DNA from: Stenocarpella maydis
Lineage: Eukaryota; Ascomycota; Sordariomycetes; Diaporthales; Diaporthaceae
Assembly: GCA_002270565.1 (NCBI GenBank)
Contig: NQMI01000026.1
Coordinates: 186,001 to 250,000, forward strand
Reading direction: 5' to 3'
Length of the DNA: 64,000 nt
Shown here: positions 35,279-47,290 of the stretch, piece by piece
Layout: each line of letters opens with the position of its first letter
Position numbering within the stretch: the first letter of the stretch is position 1
Made by a program: the position numbers and the translations under genes
The notes under the pieces: model-generated
Told to the model about the DNA's origin: nothing
The model's database searches: none
What the model saw: the letters and a program-made list of their open reading frames with translations, nothing else

Positions 35279-35837
35279 CTAGGAAGGTTGTGCGCTCCAG
35301 GTCTTTGGGTAGCTCCAAGCTCCTCCATCTGGCAGCCCAGCGGCCTTGAAAGCAGATAGACAGATGTTCCTGCGGTTATCCGCACCGCGGCACAAGACCA
35401 CATGTTGGACGTCCCAATCGGGGGCCCAAGGGAACCCTTGAAGCCCAGGTCCTGTCCAACAGTTAAGAGGCCTGCCAACTCGGCCATCGGTAAGAAAACC
35501 GCAGGCGGGCGGCTGCATGAGCGCGACCACATACGACACACCTTCCTTTACCATGGTATGCAATGCCGTGGAACGGCTCGTCCTCAAGCGGTGTAAGGCT
35601 TCGAATGGTGTTGCGGAACTTGGATGCTTCTCGCCTGGCGGTGGGAAATGAGACGTCGGCCTGTCGTGATGACTTACTTGCGTGTTGTAAAACAGGCCCC
35701 GGCGGGCTGGCCTGGGGACTGCCCTCGCTAATGCAGGCGCTCTGGCGAATGGAGTGAGCAACTTGGACAGGCTTGCCGGAGCTGGTCAGTGGGAACGAAC
35801 GGGCTTCCGAAGAGGCGGGCGGAACCGGTCTTTTTGT
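35279..35837 (-). pseudogene. spliced gene or gene remnant of unknown function, N terminus unclear
   Basis: The last exon (35451-35279) ends with a protein-like segment, DWDVQHVVLCRGADNRRNIC followed by LSAFKAAGLPDGGAW. It joins in frame across a 100-nt intron (35551-35452; donor GTAAAG, branch CTTAAC, acceptor GGACAG) to an exon encoding KFRNTIRSLTPLEDEPFHGI. That upstream frame stays open to 35837 but has no ATG. Competing frames with an ATG (35841) stop early. Either a further 5' exon exists or the gene is broken. Composition looks like a small soluble protein. I do not recognise the family, so I list it as a possible pseudogene. Confidence 0.4.
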
Positions 35838-37740
35838 TCATGTCGGCTTCCTCATCACGGCATAGTTTTCCTAGGGCTGTGTCTCCGTTGGTGTAGTTCG
35901 ATGAGTATCATAATTGCGTGTTCCGTGGGTCAACATACATGCTTGACCCCCCGGCATCCCGTCCTCTTGGTAAGTCTGACGGTTCTTTACGCCTCGAATA
36001 TCTTCCACCCTAGAGATGGCCGGTTCATGGTTGTTTTGAGCGTAACTCGGGGCAAAATTGACATCCCCAACACCCCTCCCGTCAAGTCGGCAGGTATTAT
36101 TGCTTTTCCGTACGCATGGGGCGGGCGCAGACGCAGCACAGTGCAACCATTCCATACACGCCTCGTCTCCCACAAGGGTGGCAGCCCTTTTTCGTTTGTT
36201 ACACAACTTCCGCTTCAGCTGACGGCCATCCGCTGCTTGGTCGCAGGTAACACCAAGAATCGAAAAGTTGGACCATGGACGGCATTAGCCCGTTCATCAT
36301 GTGCCCTGCCCCGTGACGAGAGTCTCACAGCCGGTGACCACCAGCGTCAGGATAAAGGAAGACCAATCAAGCCATATGAGTACGACTGGAGAGAGGAAAT
36401 GGCCTGGGCCTTGGCAATTTGGGCAACAGGTTCAAGAGAAGAAGCCGCCTGGTCTAATGCGAAAATTACCGCGTATTTATCATCAAAGAAGGTCGTTAAA
36501 CACTAAGCTGGCCTGGATCCATATTAGCGTTGGAAATCTCATGCAGTGGCCATGCAGACAAGTGCTGAATGGCATAAGTTGCCGAAACAATCCCAGGACT
36601 TTATGCGTGTCTCGGCCCAGAGCCGGCGAGGACAGGGGCACATGGGCGAGATGTTGAGATGGTTCTTGCCTTCGCAACCTGTCCTCCAAGTTTGCCATAG
36701 CTCCCTGGGATGCGCAAGGTTTGTTTCGAAGCATTTGCTGGATGCGCAAACAATCAGACGTGGACATGTTGTGGAAGGCTCCGAGAGCTTTGCTGATTCC
36801 GTCTCCAAATCAAGGTGACCGCGGCGACACGTCACGACCGCCGAGTCAACCATCATGGTTTGCGATACTTGCTACCAAGGCGATCGGTGTTTTAGGTACG
36901 CAAATTTCTCGAAAACCCACTGGAATACAAGGTTTGATAAATTTAGGGGGCGGGGTTGGGGGGTGTATAAATGCACATCTAGACACAAGATGTGCGCGCG
37001 CCAAGTGAGTATTGTCAGTTTGCGGTGGCAGCGTAGCTCACATGGATCTTGGGACCTTTTCATTCAAAAGTTCCCTTGGCACCTATAATCTGGTTACAAT
37101 TCTGTGTTTCCCCCCTAACGGCCTTGGAGGCCTTGGGCCATGATTGATGTTCGAAAATACCCAGGTAGTGTGATGGATACTGAGTACGGTAGAGGATCAA
37201 TTTAGGACGGAAGTCACAGTTTTATCGTATCCACAACCTTCAATACATGGCTTCTTGCCCAGTATTCACTCTTCACCACGGAACCACAAGTCGTTGGGAA
37301 GATGTCTTGTGGCTTCGTCCCGAAATCCCGCCAACGGCTGGCCAACGGCTGGCCAACGACAACGCCTATTGACTCACGACACCCATACTTTATGAACCAA
37401 TATACCCATTCGGGATGCGAAAGAACTATAATAGGCATATAAATAAGCATGGATATTACTTTCTCTTAGCTGTAACTGGAGCGCGAGTGATGAATGTGCT
37501 TGCCTACCTTCCGTTCTTGCGGGGGCGGTCCTTCGGGTTCATATCCGATTTCTGCAGAAAGCTCTAGATTGTGTTACTTTTCAAAGTATGCTCCTTGATT
37601 TGCATAGCTTAGGTGCCAGGGGAAATCTGGTAGCATTAGATATGTAGACCTAGATCACATAGGCACAGGGTATTATCCAACTAGTAGTATTAGAAAAGGA
37701 AGCTCCCAGACATTTCTGGAATATCTTTAGGTGCGCCTAA
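35838..37740. other. gene-poor stretch with unsupported ORFs
   Basis: Several ORFs up to about 250 codons overlap on both strands (for example 35754-36506 plus and 36483-36767 minus). None shows clear motifs or splice structure. Some may be decayed genes. GC content is still ordinary here, unlike the flanking repeat block. Confidence 0.4.
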
Positions 37741-39321
37741 AGGAATATAAGCTTTAAAACAAAAAGAAACATTTTATATTTTAAACAAATTATTTAAGCT
37801 AAGTATAGAATAAAAAGGTCTTTATAATTATTATCTATTTAATAAATCTAATTTAAACTTTTTAATAAATTATAAACCTATACTTTTAAATATTTAAAGC
37901 TGTCACAAACGTAACAGGAATAGAAACCAGAAACGGACTATTGGTCCGCTGGAGGCATAGATAAACCCTATAGGTTAGCTGGCTAGTGTCACGAACGTGA
38001 CAGGAATAGAACCAGGGACTGACTGTTGGTCCCCTAAAGGCGCAGATAAAACCCTACCAGCTAGCTAGATGGGCTAGTAGGAAGAAGCACGACCTAGTGA
38101 GATCACATAATGGATTAAAAGGATAACTAAGATAGTTAGAGCAATAGTATCACTCCAAATAATCTAAACGCTCTATTACTCCTATTACTTTAGGCTAAAA
38201 AAATAAACTATATAAACTTATAATTATTGTTACTAAATAATATAGCTTAAAATAACTCTTTAATAATTAATCCAAGTATTTATTTAGAAATAACTTTAAG
38301 AGCTTTTAATTATTATTATTATATTACTTAGAATAAATTTGTTTTAAATACTCCTTAAATATAAACTTATTTACCACATTTATTAACTAAAAACTAGCTA
38401 TAATTATTCTATTTTAACTACTTTTATTTAAATATTTTATATAAAATTTAAATAATCATTTATATAATTATTTAAAACTTTACTTTTATAGTATTTAAAT
38501 TTAATAATAATAATAATACTATTTAATATAACCCTTAATAAGAAATAATTAATAATAAATATATATTTATTACTTCTTAAGAATACTAAAAGATAAGTAC
38601 TAAAATAAATTATTTGTATATTTTTACAAATAATTAAAATTATTAAAATAAAAAAATAAAAATACTTTAATAAAACTTTTATACCTTATAAATAATTATT
38701 AATATTATTAATGTATTTATTTTAATTAAAAACTATATAAAGCTTAATGCTCTTATATTTGATAATAAAACTCTAGAATAACATTAAGCTTATTTAACTT
38801 AAATTAAGGCTTATTAATAATTCTATAAACTAAATATTTAATTTCATAAAAAATAAATTATATATATAATATTTTATTCAAAGAAATAAACCTTTATATA
38901 ATTTAAACCTTATTTTAAAACCTATGTAAGAAATAAAGATTTAATATAATATAAATATAAAACTTAGAAGATTTTTAATATTAATAAAGACTATAAAGTT
39001 ATTTTAAGAACTTTTTCTTAACATCTGAATTAAAAATAATAAGTTAAATAAATATAATAAAGATTAAATACAAAGAAGCTAATTTAATATACATAATAAA
39101 ATATAAATATATTTATATATACACGAATTATATAAATAATACTTATATTTTCATATTTTATAATAAATTTAAAAATAAAATGAAAAACTAAAGTAGCTAA
39201 ATAAAATTAATTTAATAACGTTTTATAATATATTAAGCTAGCTATTACGATTAATAACTAATTATATCAATATTATATAAAAAAGAATAATAATAACTCT
39301 AGTAACTTTTAATATAAGATT
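37741..39321. repeat. AT-rich, RIP-like decayed repeat DNA
   Basis: Extremely TA-rich sequence with TAA and TAT runs and hardly any open frames. The exception is the GC-richer tandem repeat at about 37,900-38,090. This composition is what RIP produces from repeated DNA by C-to-T change at CpA. I cannot identify the parent elements of most of it. Confidence 0.8.
37901..38072. repeat. tandem pair of 86-bp repeats starting with a palindrome
   Basis: Two head-to-tail copies begin at 37901 and 37987. The second starts TGTCACGAACGTGACA, a palindrome with a central AA. The first has the same string with two G-to-A changes. Both continue AGGAATAGAA, a GGTCC/GGTCCC block and AACCCTA. The TGTCAC start and palindrome suggest the terminus of an LTR element. 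Differences between copies are largely transitions. Confidence 0.75.
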
Positions 39322-39628
39322 TGTTGGAAGGTATCTGGGTGAGGCCTCAGTACTGCTGACTAGTAACGAAGTAAAAAGGACTGAATTCTAAGACTACCTA
39401 CTGGCCCGTACCGGCCAGTAGGTAGTCTATATATAGGTATATAACTCTAATCAAAACGCTATTCCGATACTAGCGCTTTTTACTTTAATGGGTCATACGG
39501 TTCCTACTTACATTATAGACTTACCCCTTCGTTACCTTCCCCACCTCCTAAAACACATCCTTACTCACCCATCTCTTACTAGCTATATAAATACAAGAGT
39601 AGTAAGCATATAATTAATCCTCCTATAG
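39322..39628. repeat. LTR-like segment with a 16-bp hairpin
   Basis: A sharply bounded, GC-richer segment that starts TGTTGGAAGG, a common start for Copia-type LTRs. It contains a perfect inverted repeat AGACTACCTACTGGCC / GGCCAGTAGGTAGTCT around a 6-nt loop at 39391-39428, followed by a TATATA box-like run. It could be a solo LTR. Its 3' end is uncertain because it abuts another LTR copy. Confidence 0.5.
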
Positions 39629-39888
39629 TGTTCCGGGGTCTAGGGGAACCGGCATGTTTCGGAATCCGGAGGAAAACCAGCCTTGGCATCCCCCCCCCCT
39701 CCCTCCAAGGCTATAAGAAGGGGCCTTCCTGCGTTGCTTTTGAGAAATTTCTAGTCCTAGAGAATCAATCTTTTTATACCCTGTGAATTTATATCTATCT
39801 GATATATACATATATACTATAAAATCATTTCTTATACCCTCTTTTTCTACCTCTCCTTTTTGGCACCCTTTATTCCCCTTATAACTCT
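39629..39888 (+). repeat. truncated third LTR copy ending at an N
   Basis: This copy starts TGTTCCGGGGTCTAGGGGAA and is nearly identical to the first 260 bp of the 5' LTR that follows. It breaks off at ATAACTCT, where the single N at 39889 stands, and the next LTR begins at 39891. The missing last ~140 bp and the N suggest an assembly join inside a repeat rather than a true tandem LTR. Confidence 0.8.
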
Positions 39889-39890
39889 NT

Positions 39891-40287
39891 TGTTCCGGGG
39901 TCTAGGGGAACCGGCATGTTTCGGAATCCGGAGGAAAACCAGCCTTAGCATCCCCCCCCCCCTCCAAGACTATAAGAAGGGGCCTTCCTGCGTTGCTTTT
40001 GAGAAATTTCTAGTCCTAGAGAATCAATCTTTTTATACCCTATAAATTTATATCTATCAGATATATACATATGTACTATAAAACTATTTCTTATGCCCTC
40101 TTTTTCTGCCTCTCCTTTTTAGCACCCTCTATTCCCCTCATAACTCTCCTATCACATCAGGGGCTCCTCTTCTTGCCTTCCACGCTCCTCTTAGGGTAGT
40201 TACTTGATCAGGGCTCTAGCAGAACATATGCCTTTTTATATATATAGAGGTTTTATCCTCTCGCTCGCCCCTTTAAGCCCGTTTTCA
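39891..40287 (+). repeat. 5' LTR of the degraded retrotransposon
   Basis: About 397 bp, from TGTTCCGGGG to GCCCGTTTTCA. Compared with the 3' LTR it carries many G-to-A changes: TATATATATA at 40237-40246 stands where the 3' copy has TGTGTGTGTG. The boundary is good to about 10 bp. Confidence 0.85.
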
Positions 40288-42744
40288 CTAGTATCTGCCC
40301 CATAAATCAAACATAGGTTTCTTCAGCCAACAAGGTTTCTTCAGCCATTATAAAGTTCCTCAACTTTTAGGCCTGGATTCTCTATTTTATTTATAAGGTT
40401 ATTAGCTACTTTAGGGGAGTAAATCTCCACACTTCTAATACCATTTAATTCTAATCAGAGCTACAGCGCCCTCTCGCTCTTAACAGAGGATTTTGCTATC
40501 ATACAAAGGCCAGATTTACCCTCCCAAGTCGCCCACAGTTAACCCAGTAGCAATAGGAGCAGGTATATGCAAGGCTAGTCTAATCTCTATACCGAGCTAA
40601 CTCTATCACCTCAGCTATATCTTAGACCCCCTTCCAGCATACCCAATTCAATAGTAAAGTATAGAACCTCTAGCCTAGCCACACATTCCTGGAAAAGCTA
40701 CTAAGGGATTTATATCCTTAAGCCTCAGAAATTCATTCCAATCAGATTTAATAGCATCTAATTAGGGCTTATTTCCTTAGAAAGAATATAAAAAACTAAT
40801 ATTAAGAAGGTTTAATAGATCCCAACCGCCTATATTACCTAAAACTCTCTTACCCTTAGATATAGCACCCAAAGGTTTAACATACCAATTCCCTAATATA
40901 GGTAAACTAAATATAATAAAGCCCTAATTTAACTAATTAGGCCCCTCTTTAGTTTTCCCTTTTAAGTTATTATTATAATATTTAGTTACCCTATTAAATA
41001 CTATATCTAAGATATTATCTGATATTATATGATATTAGGTTGGGTGATAGTGGTGCTAGATGTTGTATGCTTCTATAGGGAGTTAAAGAGGTTCCTGCCC
41101 TATTAACCGCTGTCCTTCTGATTAGTAAGCTTGGAGCTTCCGCTGGTATTAGCACCCCCCGCAGTTAGGATGGCTGGCATTAGCAGCATGAGGGTATTCC
41201 GGGTATCTATATTGTCCTCTCCTATAAGACTAGCGGTTGAGTAGCTCCTGCCTTTACCTATAGTAAGACTTTATAATACTTGATGTAACCTTCTATATTA
41301 ATACCTTTTACTCTAATTATACCTGGTTATTCCTATATGCATCTTAGTGAACTTTAAATAGTACTTATGCCCTTATTTCTTCTGGATATACCTAGTATAG
41401 AAAAACATTTAATACCTTTAGATAGCACTTATATCTTGCCTCTCCTGAAGGACCTCTGGTATTAAGAAATATTTGAATTTATTATTACTATATGGGAGTA
41501 ATTAGAATCTGACCTATCCTGTATACGTTTTTGCAGACCCTGAATAGTACTTATGCCTTTACTTCTCTTAGATATGCTTGTTATAGAGAAACATTTAATA
41601 ATCTTGGATAGCACTTGCACCTTGCCTCTTTAGCTATAGCGCTAGTATAGAGAAACATTTACCTCTATTATTATAGCAAGGGATAGATTAGGACTTATAT
41701 CTTCTGTTTTTCTGATAGGGGATGTTTATTTTACTCCCCTATCTACTGGAGGTTCTCCCTCTAGGAGAAGGGAGTAGGATATAGATAAGGGAAGGGGGCT
41801 CTTATTAAAGAAAGGTCCACCTTAAGGATATTAGTCTTCTTAGGAACCTGCCCCCACCCCATCTAGGACCTCTAATTAGGAGTATTATGCTCCTATACTA
41901 CCTATTTAGGTAACTTCTTAGCCTATTATGCCTTTAATGCCCTTTAGAAATGCTGCCCTTTAGACTTTACTATTCCTTAGCTCTTAAGAGGATATTTATA
42001 AAGGCAGGTCTAACTAGCTTAATCCTATAACCCTAGCTTTCTATAGGGATATAGAATATTATAGTATTAAGAAGTTTGCTAGAAGCTATCTAGAATTTTT
42101 ACTTTTAAAAGAAAGGATGAACTTACCTTATATTTAGAGATATTAGTCTTTAATTGCTAACTGCCCTGAACTTAAGGGCAATATATCTCTTAGGGAATTA
42201 AAGAATAATTTCTAATAAAGAGGAGGTAGTACTAGAAATCTAGCAAGAGACTTCTACTATAGCTGGGGATAGGAAAAGTAAAATGAAGGGTGATTCAATT
42301 AATCTAAGTAAGACTGAAAAATCAATTAAAGCTAAGCCTAAATAAGGATCCCTGATCCCCTAGACCCCTAAAGCTAAGGCTATAGATGCCATCCTTACTA
42401 CCTTAATCAAAATGCTGATTTCAGATATTCTCACGCTCAGCGAAACTAATGCTATTCTAATTAGAGAGCTTCTTACTTATAGGAATAGTACCTCTCTTAA
42501 TAAGTAGCCTTTTAAGCTAGTTCTAGATAGGGATATGCCTTAAGCTATAGGTTTAGGACTTAGTATGGTTTCTGCTTTATTTAAAATTAGATATAAGTAA
42601 TGCTTGAGCTCTAATTAGATGCATATCATTAGGTATAAGGTAGATTTGATATTATCTTAAACTACTAATATAGTAAACCGTAGTTACTATAGATCTGCCT
42701 ACCTAAATATTAGGATTGCTTTAGAAAGCTATAAGATCCTCCCA

Positions 42745-43010
42745 GCCCTATTAGATATAAGTACTAAGATGAATCTTCTTCCTTTATCCTATTACTATTA
42801 GAATAAGTTGTTTTATACTTTACTTTAAGATGTAAACTCTATAGTTTATAGTAAAGTATTACTTATACTAATTAGAGTAACTAAGGAGTAGGTATATATT
42901 AGTTATAATAGGATAAGGGCTATTTTCTTTATTATAAATAATGAAATATATAATACTATTTATAATATCCTTTTAGGGATGCCTTTCTTTTTAGATATAA
43001 ATTTAACTTT
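42745..43010 (+). pseudogene. decayed retroviral-type aspartic protease
   Basis: The frame reads ALLDISTKMNLLPLSYYY near 42745-42800 and, about 220 bp later, YNILLGMPFFLDINLTF. These match the LLDTG active site and ILLG(M/R)PF flap-side block of retroelement proteases. The active-site triplet reads GAT-ATA-AGT (DIS), which two transitions explain from GAT-ACA-GGT (DTG). In-frame stops between the blocks show it is non-functional. Confidence 0.65.
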
Positions 43011-45549
43011 TAAGTAATCAAGGGGGTTCCTTTTTACATATATTACTCTTGATGAGTTGCGAGTAATGTGTAGGCTAGGGAGGAGGAACTAGAAGCCCTT
43101 TTAAGTAGCTGCTACTAAAGCAGCCTTCTATTTAGATAGGTGCACTCTAGAGATCTATAATTTGATTCCGGCTGGACTTAGAAAAGGGGGTAGATCCCTA
43201 TTAATAAGACCTATCCCCTAATATACCTAAAGAAATTTATCTATAAGAGGGGAATTTGGGAGCTAGTGATGCCTTTTCTTTAGGAGGACAACCCTCCTAA
43301 AAGTTAATAAACTGGGAGAAAGCTATTAGAGGTAGCCGGATATAATATCTTCCCAAATATGCTAAATAATATACTCCATCTTACCACCCCTAATTAAGAT
43401 AATAATAATTAGTACCAAGACTAGTCTCTTTCTGGCTGGATGGTCTCCTAAGTGCAGGTATGCTTGAATATAGATAGCTTATATGATTTGGATTTGTTAG
43501 ATTTAGCTGATTAGACTTAAAGGATAATACTGTATATGGACATTCTGTATATCAACCCTAATAACCCTAAACTAAAGGAATATGAATTCTGGGATAAGAT
43601 ATAAAACAGTTAAGATAATATTATATCTCTGATTAGATGAGTATACTTCTCTTAGGACTATATATAAGATAAAAATCATTAGTTCTTAATTTATCACTAA
43701 AAGAAGTATTAGTAACTTGAAAAACTGGATCTACCCCTGCCTTGCCTAACCCTTCTGATTACCTTACGATTATAACTGGAGATCCGTGGGCTTATACTTG
43801 AACTTCCTGGGCATATATTTGGTAATCTTACTTATAGCATCTACATGAGTTTCCTTATATCCTATCTTAGTGGCTACTTTAGTATACTTGCCTAATAAGA
43901 GCTTAAAGGAGGCATATTTGGAAGCTTATTAATTAGATTGGGATATAAATTAGTAATATAGTTATAACTACCCTTAGAAATCTTTAGTATCTTGAAATTA
44001 TAAAGGTAACTCTTAATATGGTAGATATAATTAGCACAAGTATTATCTTGAAATCCTTAGAGTAATTAGCACTTAAAGAAAGGGATTATGATGGGGATAA
44101 TGCCTTAGAGAGTTATTCGGTTGCAGTTAGCCCCTATCCGCCGTATGTAACAATCGCACGGGTTCGCGTTATAACAACCAAAGAAGGCAATAAGGAGAGC
44201 CGGGCCCTAATAAAGGTTATTCCCCTAGTATAGTTAAGATATATACTTCTTATAAGGGCTACTATTTATATGCTTAATAAAAACATTGTTCAGACCTCCT
44301 TTAATTAGAGTGCTAAGGTAAGATTATAGGTACTTGCGAGCCTTTAGGGCTTTTAGGAAGGGAAAGAATAGTTTAAGTAGCTTAGATTTGTATATTAAGG
44401 AGAGGGTCTATAGAATATAAAGACCCTTACCTCTGTCCTTAATATTATATATCTTAATATTTATTGTAAAGGCCTTATAAAGTAGTAATTTATGAACCTA
44501 GTTTTATAAGAGGATTATATTTAGCTGGAAGCAAGTGTAGATGCCCTTTTTATAAATAGAAGGAGGATTATATGTTTTGAAGACCCTAATAATAGGAGGC
44601 AATTACTCCTTACCCTTTCCCTTCTCTTCTTAGCTTAATTAAGGAGGAGAAGATATAGCAATAGTGAAGCTTATCTGATTAGAGAGGCTTAATGGTTTAA
44701 TAATAAGATTAATAATTAATAATTAATGATACTATTAGGGGGAAGTTAAAGAAAAGGATTAGTAAGAAAAAAGCAACTTTAAATATAAAAAATTAGAGAA
44801 GAGAGCTCTTATTAGAAGCATTTAAAGTAGTAAAGGTTGCTGCCTGGCAGAAAAGGGAAGGAAATTAAGTGATTTACTAGCTTAAGTGATTTACCCATCT
44901 TAAGGCTCCCCTTCTAATAAAAGCCCACCTTTCTGCTATAACCTCCAACCCAACCACTTTTTCCATAACTACTATATTTTGGCTGATCTCTAATTAGCAT
45001 AGTATAACTTGCATCATTAAGACTCAAAAGCTGCTGTAACTATTAACCTCTACCCTTAAAACTTATTACCTCCCCTCTATTACCTAATTTCTCCTTGCCT
45101 TAGCACCCTTTTCCCTAATCCAACTAATTAGAAAGATATCTTCCTTAAGCTAGTAAATAATAAAGAAAGGTAAGAAAAAGAAGAAGGGATCCCCATTAAT
45201 CCAGTTTACAGCTATTAATAGTTTAAAAGGCTAAGTCAGTCCCATGAATGATCCTGATGCCCTTGTGCCTACTATTAAGTACCCAGACCCTTCTGATTAG
45301 GTTGGCCTTAAAGCATGACTTTTAGTATTGCCCTTTATTACAAATTTTAATGATATTAACCCTATATAGTAGCTGAGATTTCCCAACCTATATAATGTCT
45401 GTAATTAAGGAAACTGGGATTATGGAGCTAGTATAGACCTAATAAAAGACCTATTTAAAACTAGAATCCTTAATAACGGGTTGGCACTCTCCTAAGCTTT
45501 TAATATATCAGACCTTTTAATATAACCGCTATTCTTTTAGAATTAAAAA

Positions 45550-47212
45550 TAGGGGCATAGTGATTATATGTAGCGGGTGGTAGATATATATTTTAAGGGC
45601 GTTAATCCCTATCCTTAGTTTAGAGACCCCCCTGGGCAGAAGAACCTATTTAGCACTCACTATGGTGACTTCCTTATAACCCTTTATAATGCAGAAGGTC
45701 TCCTGGCTTAAGAGGCGTACCTGCATACTAATTATGTTCTGGGGCTTATTAATTGGCAGCTAATTGATTTTAGCAACCTAGTCTTTATAGTACTCATAAC
45801 CTATAATATTAATGGAGAACCCCCTAGATTATGGAGATACTACTTACTAAAGGACAGCCAGAGGTTCATTATCCAAGTTATGTATACCCCAGGCTATTGA
45901 GTATTAAGCATCTTTAATAAGGATACCAAATAACTTAGTATAATTAATACTCATCCTGATTAGAGAACTTGTAATAGGATATACCCCTATATAAGGGACT
46001 GCATTACATACTTCCTTACCCTTGGGCTACCTAAAGGATTCTTAAAACAAGCATGTATAGCAATTCAAGTGAAGGTTATACTGCAGCTGGGATCAACTGC
46101 CTATAGACTTCTTATGGCTACCTATGTTGCCTTTTTCTTCCGGGAGAATTATGGAAAGAATGGCTGGGAGTTTAGAGACTGGATTAAGACCAGGCTGCTT
46201 AAATCCGCCCCTCCTAGCTTGCCCGCTAAGAAAGCCTTAACTCTTATCTAGGGTTTTGCTATCCGATTGGAAATTAATAAATCCAGGTATCTAATTAGGG
46301 GCATCCAGAATACTCCAGTTATTAGCTATAATAAGTATAAGAGGCTTATAATAGGAAAGAATATCATATACTCTCAAGCTAATATCTTAGGGATAAATAA
46401 GAGGGAGACCAAGTATTATGCTATACCCGGTGTGGGATCAGAACCGGGATAAAATCTGCTGGGCTTCCTTATAGCAAGATTTAATAAGGCTGATCTTTCA
46501 AGGCCTACTAACATCCAGACTTCCAGGTTGAGCAAAACTCCCATTGCCCCTAATAGCTTAAAGAACTAGCCACCTATCCTAATATCTAAGATACCTGGTG
46601 CGGCCATAAAGGATCTAATCACAATATCTAGGCTTGGATTTTACAAGGACCCGTCCAAGACACCTGAGCCTCTGCCTTAAGCAGATGGGGTATGGACATA
46701 TAGAGAAGATGGTCTTAGGACACCGAGTAAAGCGAGAACTGCTTTACGGATGCCTAATTGGAGCAGGGCTAGAATGCTGCAGGGTAACCCTATTAAACTT
46801 CTCTTATAGCAGATGTTGGAAGCAAGCATTAGGAATATGTTCCCAGGAGGAAATATAAATATGGGTGGGATAACCCCTAAGCGATCGGGTATCTCAAGGT
46901 CTTTATTATCATTTCTGTCCTCTATTCTAGCTATACCGCTATTATATTACCCATCGCCCACTATAATAAGAATCATAATGATTTAGAAGTACAACCGGAA
47001 TGCAAGCAAGTGGGTGGGGACTAAGGAAGCAAATTGCTAGGTTCCTATACCAGCAATCAGTAATAGCCATCAATCCTGAGCTCATAAAAAGGCGGCTAAG
47101 CGAGAGGAGAAGGATTGCAAACCGAGCGTGCTGTAGTAGAATGAGAGTAGGGATGAGCAGGCCAGGAATCAAGAGCTATAAAGGGTCTAATAGAGCTAAA
47201 TTTAGGTAGCTT
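45550..47212 (+). pseudogene. long decayed reading frame of unknown family inside the LTR element
   Basis: A frame can be followed from about 45,570 to 46,860 with only scattered TAA, TAG and TGA codons. Each of these can be explained by a single C-to-T or G-to-A change in Gln or Arg codons. Readable parts include FRENYGKNGWEFRDWIKTRL, IKLLL and NMFPGGNINMGG. A shift to another frame near 46.9-47.0 kb continues to GIKSYKGSNRAKFR, which stops about 80 bp before the 3' LTR. It does not resemble reverse transcriptase, RNase H or integrase. It may be a Gag/accessory ORF or a captured host gene; I do not assign a function. Confidence 0.5.
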
Positions 47213-47290
47213 GTTTAATTAGAGGAGGAAAGTAATTTTGGTTGTTTCGAGCGGACCATTGCTTGTTCTTTATAATGGTCTGGAGAGGGG

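Noticed and set aside
35754..36506. 250-codon plus-strand ORF
   Set aside because: Begins with GTG, lacks motifs, and overlaps better-supported minus-strand exons; a real 3' exon within it cannot be excluded.
39629..40287. True tandem LTR pair as a sign of recent LTR-LTR recombination
   Set aside because: The first copy ends at an N with its last ~140 bp missing, so an assembly artefact explains it better.
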